Source: Nonlabens sp. Hel1_33_55
GTDB lineage: Bacteria; Bacteroidota; Bacteroidia; Flavobacteriales; Flavobacteriaceae
Assembly: GCF_900101765.1 (NCBI RefSeq)
Contig: NZ_LT627735.1
Location: 372,001 to 436,000, forward strand
DNA length: 64,000 nucleotides
Reading direction: 5' to 3'
Below, piece after piece: positions 42,135 through 49,791 of the stretch. The notes under the pieces were generated by a model that did no database searches, was not told the origin of the DNA, and was given only the letters and a program-made list of their open reading frames with translations. Positions within the stretch are counted from its first letter, which is position 1. Each line of letters opens with the position of its first letter. A program made the position numbers and the translations under genes.

Positions 42135-43277
42135 ATGTCACAAGAAAAAATATGGCTATCCTCACCACATATGGGTGGAGCGGAGCGTGACTTCGTAACT
42201 GAAGCATTTGATACCAATTGGGTAGCACCATTAGGGCCCAATGTCAATGGTTTTGAGAAAGATATAGAGAAATACTTGGATCAGGAAGTTCATGTGGCAG
42301 CACTGAGTTCTGGTACGGCTGCCATCCACCTAGCTTTGATACAGGCAGGTGTGACTGCAGGAGATGAAGTGATATGTCAGAGTTTCACCTTTTGTGGTAG
42401 TTCAAATCCTATATTGTATTTGGGAGCCACTCCAGTTTTAGTTGATAGTGAGCGAGATACATGGAATATGTGTCCGCAATCGCTTAAGATGGCCATTAAA
42501 GATCGGATGGAGAAAGGAAATAAGCCTAAAGCTATAATAGCCGTTCATTTGTATGGGATGCCTTATAAAGTTGATGAGATTCACGCTTTCGCGAAAGCGT
42601 ACTCCATACCAGTCATAGAAGATAGTGCAGAAGCTTTTGGTAGTACCTATAAGGGACAGAAATGTGGGACGTTTGGTAACTACGGAATATTGAGTTTCAA
42701 CGGTAATAAAATTATAACAACCAGCGGCGGTGGTGCCATGGTGTGTCATACTATGGAGGATAAACAAAAAACGGTTTATCTCGCTACTCAAGCCCGAGAT
42801 GATGCTCCACACTATCAACATAGTGAGGTGGGTTATAATTATCGAATGAGCAATATAAGTGCAGGAATAGGTCGTGGGCAAATGCAAGTTTTAGATGCCC
42901 ATGTCCAATTAAGGCGTGAAATGAATGCGTTCTATCGAGAAATTTTCTCTGACATTAATGGAGTAGAAGTACTGATAGAGAAGACTGATGATTACTTTTC
43001 CAATCACTGGCTCAGCGCCATTCTAGTTAATCCTTCAAAAACTGGAGGTATCACTCGAGAAGACTTGCGTCTAGCGCTAGAAGCTCAAAATATTGAATCA
43101 CGACCGCTCTGGAAACCCATGCATTTGCAGCCTTTATACTCCAATTATCCTTATTATGGAGGTAAGGTGTGTGAGGAACTATTTAACAACGGATTGTGTT
43201 TGCCATCTGGATCAAATCTTACTAATGATAATCGTGAAAGGATTTCAAATGCAATTAAAGCGTTGTTTGTCAAATAA
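42135..43277 (+). CDS. PglE-like UDP-4-keto-sugar aminotransferase
   Basis: DegT-family PLP enzyme of 380 residues. IWLSSPHMGGAERDFVTEAF at the start, ALSSGTAAIHLALIQAG, FCGSSNPILYLGATPVLVDS, VIEDSAEAFGSTY (PLP-binding Asp) and the Schiff-base Lys in LSFNGNKIITTSGGGAMV (about 191), which resembles PglE of Campylobacter. It would aminate the 4-keto sugar made by the PglF/CapD-like dehydratase at 47024, giving UDP-4-amino-2,4,6-trideoxy-GlcNAc. A perfect palindrome (42584-42599) is read as AFAKA. It ends the large operon. Confidence 0.9.
   Translation: MSQEKIWLSSPHMGGAERDFVTEAFDTNWVAPLGPNVNGFEKDIEKYLDQEVHVAALSSGTAAIHLALIQAGVTAGDEVICQSFTFCGSSNPILYLGATPVLVDSERDTWNMCPQSLKMAIKDRMEKGNKPKAIIAVHLYGMPYKVDEIHAFAKAYSIPVIEDSAEAFGSTYKGQKCGTFGNYGILSFNGNKIITTSGGGAMVCHTMEDKQKTVYLATQARDDAPHYQHSEVGYNYRMSNISAGIGRGQMQVLDAHVQLRREMNAFYREIFSDINGVEVLIEKTDDYFSNHWLSAILVNPSKTGGITREDLRLALEAQNIESRPLWKPMHLQPLYSNYPYYGGKVCEELFNNGLCLPSGSNLTNDNRERISNAIKALFVK
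42584..42599. repeat. 16-bp palindrome (perfect copy, in PglE-like gene)
   Basis: CGCTTTCGCGAAAGCG read as Ala-Phe-Ala-Lys-Ala in IHAFAKAYSIPVIED, a helix whose length and spacing match ordinary DegT proteins. Confidence 0.9.
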
Positions 43278-43403
43278 TTAAACCCTTATCCTTCTCTTAG
43301 ACGAATATCCATTCATTACATCGTAATTAACGTATAGATAAAGTTGAGTTCATTTTTAGATGAAAAAGTCGGGCTATTTTTAGATCGTCTTAAACATATA
43401 ATT
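43278..43403. other. Short non-coding gap before the T9SS gene
   Basis: 126 nt with no terminator after the PglE-like gene and no clear TAnnTTTG box (best is TATTTTTA near 43375). The T9SS gene may be co-transcribed with the sugar operon or use an unrecognised promoter. Confidence 0.4.
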
Positions 43404-46400
43404 ATGAAACATTTTTTACTCAAAAGATTCTGGTTCTTTTTCTTTTTTGCTTGCTCCATTGGCTTAGCACAGCAAAATGCATGGATAAATGAGATTCATT
43501 ATGATAATGCTGGTGGTGATATCAACGAGGGAATTGAAGTTATTGTTGAAAATTCTGGTGCAGCTTCGGACTATTTAATAACCGCCTACAACGGTTCTAA
43601 TGGAACTTCTTATGATACCGAAGATTTAAGCGCTGCAACAGCGACAGACTTAGGCAATGGTTTTACATTATACAATTTGCTAATTTCAGGAATTCAGAAT
43701 GGTGGGCCAGATGGTATTGCTTTAAGTTATCAAGGTTTGCTTATTCCTGGACAGTTCTTGTCATATGAGGGAAGTTTTACAGCGACCAATGGCGTGGCCG
43801 ATGGTAATACTTCGACAGATATTGGTGTTTCAGAAACGTCAAGTACTCCAACAGGTCAGTCTCTTCAACTTTCGGGTTCTGGTAATAATTATTTTAGTTT
43901 TGGGTGGCAGGATCCAGCATCAGATACATTTGGTGCTCTCAATAATGGGCAAACAATTGCGGCAGGTGTTGCTACTACTCAAGTCAACTTTGCCGCAACA
44001 GCGGTAGCCGTCAATGAAGGCGTTGGAACAACCTCCGTAGAAGTTATTATAACCAATGAAGATGCCACAAACGAAACTAATGTAGATGTCGTTCTAACCT
44101 CGGGAGATGCGGCAGATGTAAATAATTTTTCCACGCAAAGCCTTACTTTTTCTGCAGGGAGCTCTATGAATCAAACGGTGACATTTACCATCACTGATGA
44201 TGCAGTAGTTGAGGGAAATGACATTCTAGTATTCTCACTTCAAAATGTCACAGGAGGCAATGACGCAGGCGTTGGTAGTCTAAACACATTTACCTTAACG
44301 ATTGAAGATAATGATTTCCCACCAGCACCTACTTTGATTTTTACAGAGATCGCTGATCCCTCAGATGTTTCTAGTGGTCGATTCGTAGAGATCTACAATA
44401 ATGGTTCTGAAATCATTGACTTTAGTGCCACACCCATTTATATATCCCGTTTTGTTAACGGAGCTACCGCAGCAACGAGTGGCGATACAGAATCGTTAAC
44501 GACTGGTAGTATTGCTCCAGGTGAGTTTTTTGTGATTGCCTCTAGCGGTGTAAACTTTAAAAGTCAATATGGTTTTACTACCAATGAGATTAACGGTGGA
44601 TTCGCGGTGGATGGGAACGATCCTTTCGGAATGTATACAGGAACATTCCCAAATGGAGTTTTGTTTGATGTTTATGGCGAAATAGGAACTTTCGGTAATG
44701 GTGAGGCATGGCAATACAATGATTCCCAAGCGGTTCGAAATGACCTGTCAGTTATGCCATCAACAATTTGGAATGCAAGTGAATGGGATATAACTACTGC
44801 AAACATTGCAGATATGACACCAGCAACTGGAGAAAGTGGGATTTCATATACCTACAGTGATGATTTATGGTCGCCACGATCACCTGAAGGTAACGCAACA
44901 ATTAACGATTTAGTCGTAGTTGTTGAAGGTACTGCGGCCATTACGGGCGATGTTAATGCATTCCATATAAAAGTTGAGGATGGAGCCACCCTAGATCTAG
45001 GTATTAATATTCTGAATGTAAACACACTCATCACCAATAACGGAACCTTGGTAGCAGATCAAGGAACCCTCAACTTTGCTGGAATAGTACCTTCTACCGT
45101 AAAAGGGAAGGCTTTTGCATTGGAAAATCTAATCGTTAATAATGTTTCAGGACTGTCTATAAACAATCCTTTAGCTCTTGAAGGCATGTTAACTTTGACT
45201 AATGGAGAGCTATCAACAAACAATAATCTTACATTTAAAAGCGAATTGAACAAATCTGCGGTAGTTGATGAAGTGATTAGTGGTTCAATTTCTGGAAATG
45301 TGACCATAGAGCAATTTTTCCCAGCAACAACAGGAAGAAAATTCAGATTTGTATCTGCTCCTTTAAACTTTGAAGGGTCTATTTTTGAGAATTGGCAAGA
45401 AGTTGGTGCTTCTGTTGCAGGATTAGGAGTTCAAATTACTGGTGGGACAATAGCTGATGGATATGACCAATCTGCAACCAATAATCCTTCATTATTTAGA
45501 TTCGATAATGATTATACGGTTGCAGCTGACGCCTGGACAGCAGTAAGTAGTGAGAATGGCGATGACCTAACTATGATTTCACCTGTTGCAGGAGATTCTT
45601 TTCGATTGTTTGTTCGTGGCGACCGTACCACAGATTTATTTTCCAATACGCCAGCAGCTACCGCTACTACTCTAAGAGCTACTGGAACATTAGTTGCGGG
45701 CGCCTATCCAGCGACTCCTATCACATTAGCAGGTCCCAATCTTTATTCTCTCATAGGGAATCCTTATCAGTCTAAAGTAAACGTACAGCAGCTACTTCAA
45801 GCAGCAACTAATGTGGTGGCTAGTGAATATTATCAATGGGATCCAACGATTAACAATTATGTTCTTTATGAATTTGCCACGCCTAACGTGCCTATGGGTT
45901 CAGAAGTTACTGAAGAAGCGTTGCCGGGACAATCCTTCTTCGTGCAGTCTGATGCTACGGGTAATGGTACTTTACAATTTCAGGAAAGTTTCAAAATCTC
46001 TGGAAGCGAAGTTCCTACCAAAAGCCTTGAATCGCTAAATCAGTTAACGATTAATTTATCCACCCAAGAACAAGCGGCAAATGGTAAGGCAAATGATATC
46101 GCAATTGCTCGTTTTGATGAACAGTTTAGCAGTGATTTTAACGAGATAGATACAAAGAAGTTTTTTGGGTTATCTCACAGTATTGCATGGGAAAACGATG
46201 GTGAACATTATATAGTGAATAGAGCAAATACCCCACAAGACGGTGATCGATTTATATTGAACGTTTTTGTATCCAAGACTGATACTTATACATTTACTAT
46301 TCAAAACAGTTCAATAAATGGGATCGATGCCTATTTCTACGACAGTTTAAATGACACATATGATCTACTTAACGACGATGACAACACTGCGATTACAAAA

Positions 46401-46745
46401 TTTATTGATTTGAATGATATCGAATCTGCCACGGTAGATCGATTCAATATTGTCTTTAGTAAGTCGACGTTAGGTATTAATGATAGTTCCGCTTTCGCGA
46501 AAGCGATATCCATTTATCCTAATCCTTCCACAGGGAATGACGTTACTATCACAAACTTGGTGCAAGGGGAATCTTTGTCGATAGAGGTTTACAATAGCTT
46601 AGGTCAAGAAATGCTGAAGGTGGAAAAGGTGATCAGTGGACCAAATGAGACATTGAAGGATTTGGATAATTTCGCAAATGGTTTATATTTGGTGAAGGTG
46701 TCCCAAAATGATCTCCAAACCACTGTTAAACTAATGATTAACTAA
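43404..46745 (+). CDS. T9SS-secreted protein with Calx-beta and lamin-tail domains
   Basis: A 1113-residue secreted protein. Signal peptide MKHFLLKRFWFFFFFACSIG (ATG 43404 chosen over 43344, which adds a hydrophilic leader). A lamin-tail-like segment with NEIHYDNAGGDINEGIE near residue 26, a Calx-beta domain (NFAATAVAVNEGVGTTSVEV to LTIEDND, about 195-310), a lamin-tail domain (LIFTEIADPSDVSSGRFVEI, about 313-470), a beta-rich stalk, and a type IX secretion type A domain (SIYPNPSTGNDVTITNL to the end). A perfect palindrome (46490-46505) lies just before the sorting domain. It is probably surface-exposed or released; function unknown. Confidence 0.9.
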   Translation: MKHFLLKRFWFFFFFACSIGLAQQNAWINEIHYDNAGGDINEGIEVIVENSGAASDYLITAYNGSNGTSYDTEDLSAATATDLGNGFTLYNLLISGIQNGGPDGIALSYQGLLIPGQFLSYEGSFTATNGVADGNTSTDIGVSETSSTPTGQSLQLSGSGNNYFSFGWQDPASDTFGALNNGQTIAAGVATTQVNFAATAVAVNEGVGTTSVEVIITNEDATNETNVDVVLTSGDAADVNNFSTQSLTFSAGSSMNQTVTFTITDDAVVEGNDILVFSLQNVTGGNDAGVGSLNTFTLTIEDNDFPPAPTLIFTEIADPSDVSSGRFVEIYNNGSEIIDFSATPIYISRFVNGATAATSGDTESLTTGSIAPGEFFVIASSGVNFKSQYGFTTNEINGGFAVDGNDPFGMYTGTFPNGVLFDVYGEIGTFGNGEAWQYNDSQAVRNDLSVMPSTIWNASEWDITTANIADMTPATGESGISYTYSDDLWSPRSPEGNATINDLVVVVEGTAAITGDVNAFHIKVEDGATLDLGINILNVNTLITNNGTLVADQGTLNFAGIVPSTVKGKAFALENLIVNNVSGLSINNPLALEGMLTLTNGELSTNNNLTFKSELNKSAVVDEVISGSISGNVTIEQFFPATTGRKFRFVSAPLNFEGSIFENWQEVGASVAGLGVQITGGTIADGYDQSATNNPSLFRFDNDYTVAADAWTAVSSENGDDLTMISPVAGDSFRLFVRGDRTTDLFSNTPAATATTLRATGTLVAGAYPATPITLAGPNLYSLIGNPYQSKVNVQQLLQAATNVVASEYYQWDPTINNYVLYEFATPNVPMGSEVTEEALPGQSFFVQSDATGNGTLQFQESFKISGSEVPTKSLESLNQLTINLSTQEQAANGKANDIAIARFDEQFSSDFNEIDTKKFFGLSHSIAWENDGEHYIVNRANTPQDGDRFILNVFVSKTDTYTFTIQNSSINGIDAYFYDSLNDTYDLLNDDDNTAITKFIDLNDIESATVDRFNIVFSKSTLGINDSSAFAKAISIYPNPSTGNDVTITNLVQGESLSIEVYNSLGQEMLKVEKVISGPNETLKDLDNFANGLYLVKVSQNDLQTTVKLMIN
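46490..46505. repeat. 16-bp palindrome (perfect copy, in T9SS gene)
   Basis: CGCTTTCGCGAAAGCG read as Ala-Phe-Ala-Lys-Ala in DSSAFAKAISIYPNPS, immediately before the T9SS sorting domain. Confidence 0.9.
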
Positions 46746-46752
46746 ATTTATT

Positions 46753-46938
46753 ATGAAAAATATAAAATCTCTACTTTTTGTTACAGTACTTTTGTTTGCT
46801 GGTAGTTTATACGCACAACCACCTGCTTTTGAAGAAGAAGTTAACGATGTAGAAGCGGCACCTATTTCTGGAATATTATATGCCGTAGTAGCTGGTGTCG
46901 CCATAGGTTGTGGAACTTTATATAAAAAGTCTAAGTAG
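46753..46938 (+). CDS. Small secreted protein with P-I-x-G/hydrophobic/Lys tail
   Basis: A 61-residue protein: signal peptide MKNIKSLLFVTVLLFAGSLYA, a short acidic middle (PPAFEEEVNDVEAA), then APISGILYAVVAGVAIGCGT and a basic end KKSK. The pattern resembles the C-terminal tails of short Bacteroidota proteins annotated as PID-CTERM (P-I-D-G, hydrophobic stretch, KK), with Ser in place of Asp. Whether that tail is a sorting signal is not established. It follows the T9SS gene by 7 nt and precedes a terminator, so the two are probably one unit. Confidence 0.8.
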   Translation: MKNIKSLLFVTVLLFAGSLYAQPPAFEEEVNDVEAAPISGILYAVVAGVAIGCGTLYKKSK

Positions 46939-46961
46939 CTAAACTATTTGACCTTGTAATT

Positions 46962-46994
46962 AAAAAGATGCTGTGAAAACAGCGTCTTTTTTAA
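46962..46994 (+). terminator. Strong rho-independent terminator
   Basis: AAAAAGATGCTGT-GAAA-ACAGCGTCTTTTTT at 46962-46992: a 13-bp stem with one G-T wobble, a GAAA loop and a 6-T run. It separates the T9SS/small-peptide unit from the export operon. Confidence 0.93.
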
Positions 46995-47023
46995 TTATAT
47001 TGCACCTATAAAAAGCTGCTAGA

Positions 47024-48973
47024 TTGAGATGGAGGTATTTTAAAATACGCGCCAAACAAATATTTTGGAATGAGGATAATAGAGTGCGTATACGTAATCT
47101 TAATTATCTGCCTCGTTGGTTGGTGCTGATTATTGATTTAGTTACTGTAGTATTTTCCTTCTTCATGACGTTTTTCATAGCGTCTCATCTCAACGTTACA
47201 TTTTATGAAGTGTTAACTCTTTGGGAAGAATGTGTTTTCATCTCTTTAGTTTATTTCTCTTCGTTTTTCCTTTTTAGTACTTATGCTGGGTTAATTCGCC
47301 ACAGCACTTTTGTTGATATTTTCAAAATAGCTTTCTCCTGTGGTTTCAGCGCTGTTTTATTAGCTGTGATAAGCTATAGCTACTATTTATTTTCAGGGTT
47401 TAAAATTTTTCTCATTCCATTTTTAATCATTCACGCGGTCATCACATTTGCGTGTATGTTAATGTTGCGCATTTTAGTAAAGTCTTTATATACCTATATG
47501 ATGAATATGGGACGTAAAAAATACCGTGTTTTGATTATGGGAGTCAACGATGACAGTATTGCTGTTGGAGAAGCCTTATCTATTTCAGATCATCAAAATT
47601 TTGTACTTGCTGGTTTTGTCAGTTTTAAAAAGCGATATCAAAAGATAAAAATACAAGGTGCTCCCATCTTTAAATATGATGCTGATTTTTTTGAACGTAT
47701 TGTTGACTATAAAGTAAACGGTATTGTTCTAGTTGGGAGTCAGTTGAGTGTTTCAGAGAAGAATAAAATAGTAGATCGAGCCTTAGAAAAAAATCTGAGA
47801 ATTTATTATGCTCCATCCATCTCCCAATGGGAGAACGCCTCTGATGTAAGTGCTAATATCAAAGAAATACAGATTGAAGATTTGCTGGAACGTTCTCCCA
47901 TTTTGCTTGATGACACTAAAATTAATGAGTATTTGAGTGGAAGGTCCATATTAGTTACTGGTGGTGCGGGTTCTATAGGAAGTGAAATTGTTAGGCAGGT
48001 AAGTCAATACCACCCTAAAAAATTAATAGTCCTGGATCAAGCCGAATCTCCGCTACATTCCCTAGAATTGGAGCTAAGAAAAAACTTCCCAAATATTGAC
48101 TTTGAATTCGTTCTCGCCGATGTGCGTAAAAAGAATCGTTTGGAGCATATTTTTCAAAGTAATGATCTATCCGTCGTGTTTCACGCTGCCGCCTACAAGC
48201 ATGTTCCCTTGATCGAACGTAACCCTACCGAGGCGGTGCAAGTTAATATCCTAGGCACCATTACCCTAGCTGACCTGGCTTCTGCCTATCAAGTGGACCG
48301 ATTTGTTATGGTAAGCACAGATAAGGCTGTAAATCCTACTAATGTTATGGGCGCCAGTAAGCGTGCAGCAGAAATATATGTGCAGGCCTTGATGCATTCT
48401 GGGAGCTCAGACACTAAATTTATTACTACCCGATTTGGGAACGTTCTAGGTTCCAATGGGTCTGTTATACCCTATTTTAAGGAGCAAATTAAAAATGGTG
48501 GGCCGGTCACCGTGACCCATGAAAATATCATACGTTATTTTATGACTATTCCCGAGGCCTGCCAACTTGTGTTGCAAGCAGGTACCATGGGGCAAGGAGG
48601 TGAAGTTTTTGTTTTTGACATGGGGAAACCCGTCAAAATCATGGATCTGGCTCGTAAAATGATAAAGTTGTCTGGACTGGAACCGGATACCGATATTGAA
48701 ATCGCGGTTATAGGTTTACGACCTGGAGAAAAGCTTTACGAAGAACTGTTGAGCGATGCTGCTACCGCTTTGCCTACCCATCATAAAAAAATATTGCGAG
48801 CTATAGACGAGCCCATGCCGTTAGATCGGGTGATGCATTTGATCATTGAAATTGCCGCCGCAGCAGAAACGTCTGATGATGTTTTAATGATTAACCAATT
48901 AAAAATACTCGTACCTGAATTTAAGAGTGAAAATAGTGTTTATCAACTGTTGGATTCGGATCGAAAAAATTAA
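47024..48973 (+). CDS. UDP-GlcNAc 4,6-dehydratase, PglF/CapD/WbpM-type
   Basis: A 649-residue inner-membrane enzyme. Four N-terminal hydrophobic helices (about 28-155), a first Rossmann-like domain (YRVLIMGVNDDSIAVGEAL), and a C-terminal SDR domain: ILVTGGAGSIGSEIVRQVS, HAAAYKHVPLIERNP, VSTDKAVNPTNVMGASKRAA with Met and Lys in the nonclassical catalytic positions, GPVTVTHENIIRYFMTIPEA and GLRPGEKLYEELL. It makes UDP-4-keto-6-deoxy-GlcNAc, feeding the PglE-like enzyme. Start is TTG at 47024, matching the usual family N-terminus. Confidence 0.93.
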   Translation: MRWRYFKIRAKQIFWNEDNRVRIRNLNYLPRWLVLIIDLVTVVFSFFMTFFIASHLNVTFYEVLTLWEECVFISLVYFSSFFLFSTYAGLIRHSTFVDIFKIAFSCGFSAVLLAVISYSYYLFSGFKIFLIPFLIIHAVITFACMLMLRILVKSLYTYMMNMGRKKYRVLIMGVNDDSIAVGEALSISDHQNFVLAGFVSFKKRYQKIKIQGAPIFKYDADFFERIVDYKVNGIVLVGSQLSVSEKNKIVDRALEKNLRIYYAPSISQWENASDVSANIKEIQIEDLLERSPILLDDTKINEYLSGRSILVTGGAGSIGSEIVRQVSQYHPKKLIVLDQAESPLHSLELELRKNFPNIDFEFVLADVRKKNRLEHIFQSNDLSVVFHAAAYKHVPLIERNPTEAVQVNILGTITLADLASAYQVDRFVMVSTDKAVNPTNVMGASKRAAEIYVQALMHSGSSDTKFITTRFGNVLGSNGSVIPYFKEQIKNGGPVTVTHENIIRYFMTIPEACQLVLQAGTMGQGGEVFVFDMGKPVKIMDLARKMIKLSGLEPDTDIEIAVIGLRPGEKLYEELLSDAATALPTHHKKILRAIDEPMPLDRVMHLIIEIAAAAETSDDVLMINQLKILVPEFKSENSVYQLLDSDRKN

Positions 48974-48984
48974 TAGCATAAGCC

Positions 48985-48992
48985 TATATTTG
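48985..48992 (+). promoter_or_regulatory. Candidate -7 promoter box (TATATTTG) for wza-wzc
   Basis: Exact TAnnTTTG match 22 nt upstream of the wza ATG. No TTG at a suitable -33 distance was found, so it is a candidate only. Confidence 0.4.
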
Positions 48993-49014
48993 CCCATTCA
49001 TATTAAATATCTCT

Positions 49015-49779
49015 ATGTATTATAGATTTCTAGTTTTGATTCTCTTTTCCATATTATTGGTGAACTGCGTCTCTCGTGAAAAGGTAGTTTACCTAAATGA
49101 TATAGATTCGTTAGAACAAACTTCAAACACTACCTATTCTACTATCATCAAAACCAATGATATTTTGAACATTAGTGTTTCTAGTAGTAATATGGAGAGC
49201 GTGCAAGACTTTAATAAATCTACTGGGTCTGCTAATAATTTATCTGGAAACACGTCATTATCATCACAACCTGTAGGCTATCTTGTGGATGGGTCAGGCA
49301 ATATCAACTTTCCTGTATTAGGAACATTATCTGTGGCTGGATTAAAAAAATCTGATTTGGAACTTCTACTGCAAGATAAGTTGTCCGTTTATTCTAAAGA
49401 TGCGTTGGTTGATGTGCGTATTTTAAACTTTAAAATCACCATTCTGGGTGAGGTAAATGCGCCAGGTACCTATCCCATAACAGATGAACGAATTACAATT
49501 CTACAAGCTATAGGACTGGCAGGAGACCTTACTTTAAATGGACAACGTGGTAATGTATTGCTTTTAAGGGAAGTGAATGGTACTCAAGAATCTTTTAGAG
49601 TTGACTTAACTACTACTGCATTACTGGATTCCCCAGTCTATTATTTACAACAAAACGATGTCGTTTATATTGAACCGAGTAAGAATCAAATCAATTCAAC
49701 AGCTGTTGGTGCCGATACCCGGTTGTATTTATCCTTGGCTTCATTTCTGTTGACGCTTGTGCTATTATTTGTTAGATAA
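49015..49779 (+). CDS. Polysaccharide export lipoprotein, Wza-like
   Basis: A 254-residue outer-membrane export protein. Lipobox LLVNC gives Cys18-19; poly-export domain with TIIKTNDILNISVSSSN and VGYLVDGSGNINFPVLGTL, then a SLBB domain with ILGEVNAPGTYPITDERITI and LLLREVNGTQESF. It ends with a short hydrophobic helix (LYLSLASFLLTLVLLFV), as in Bacteroidota Wza homologues. Wzc follows 12 nt downstream. Confidence 0.93.
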   Translation: MYYRFLVLILFSILLVNCVSREKVVYLNDIDSLEQTSNTTYSTIIKTNDILNISVSSSNMESVQDFNKSTGSANNLSGNTSLSSQPVGYLVDGSGNINFPVLGTLSVAGLKKSDLELLLQDKLSVYSKDALVDVRILNFKITILGEVNAPGTYPITDERITILQAIGLAGDLTLNGQRGNVLLLREVNGTQESFRVDLTTTALLDSPVYYLQQNDVVYIEPSKNQINSTAVGADTRLYLSLASFLLTLVLLFVR

Positions 49780-49791
49780 ATCCAGAACTCA

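Noticed and set aside
43344..43403. Longer start of the T9SS protein
   Set aside because: It places about 20 hydrophilic residues before a clear signal peptide; ATG 43404 is better.
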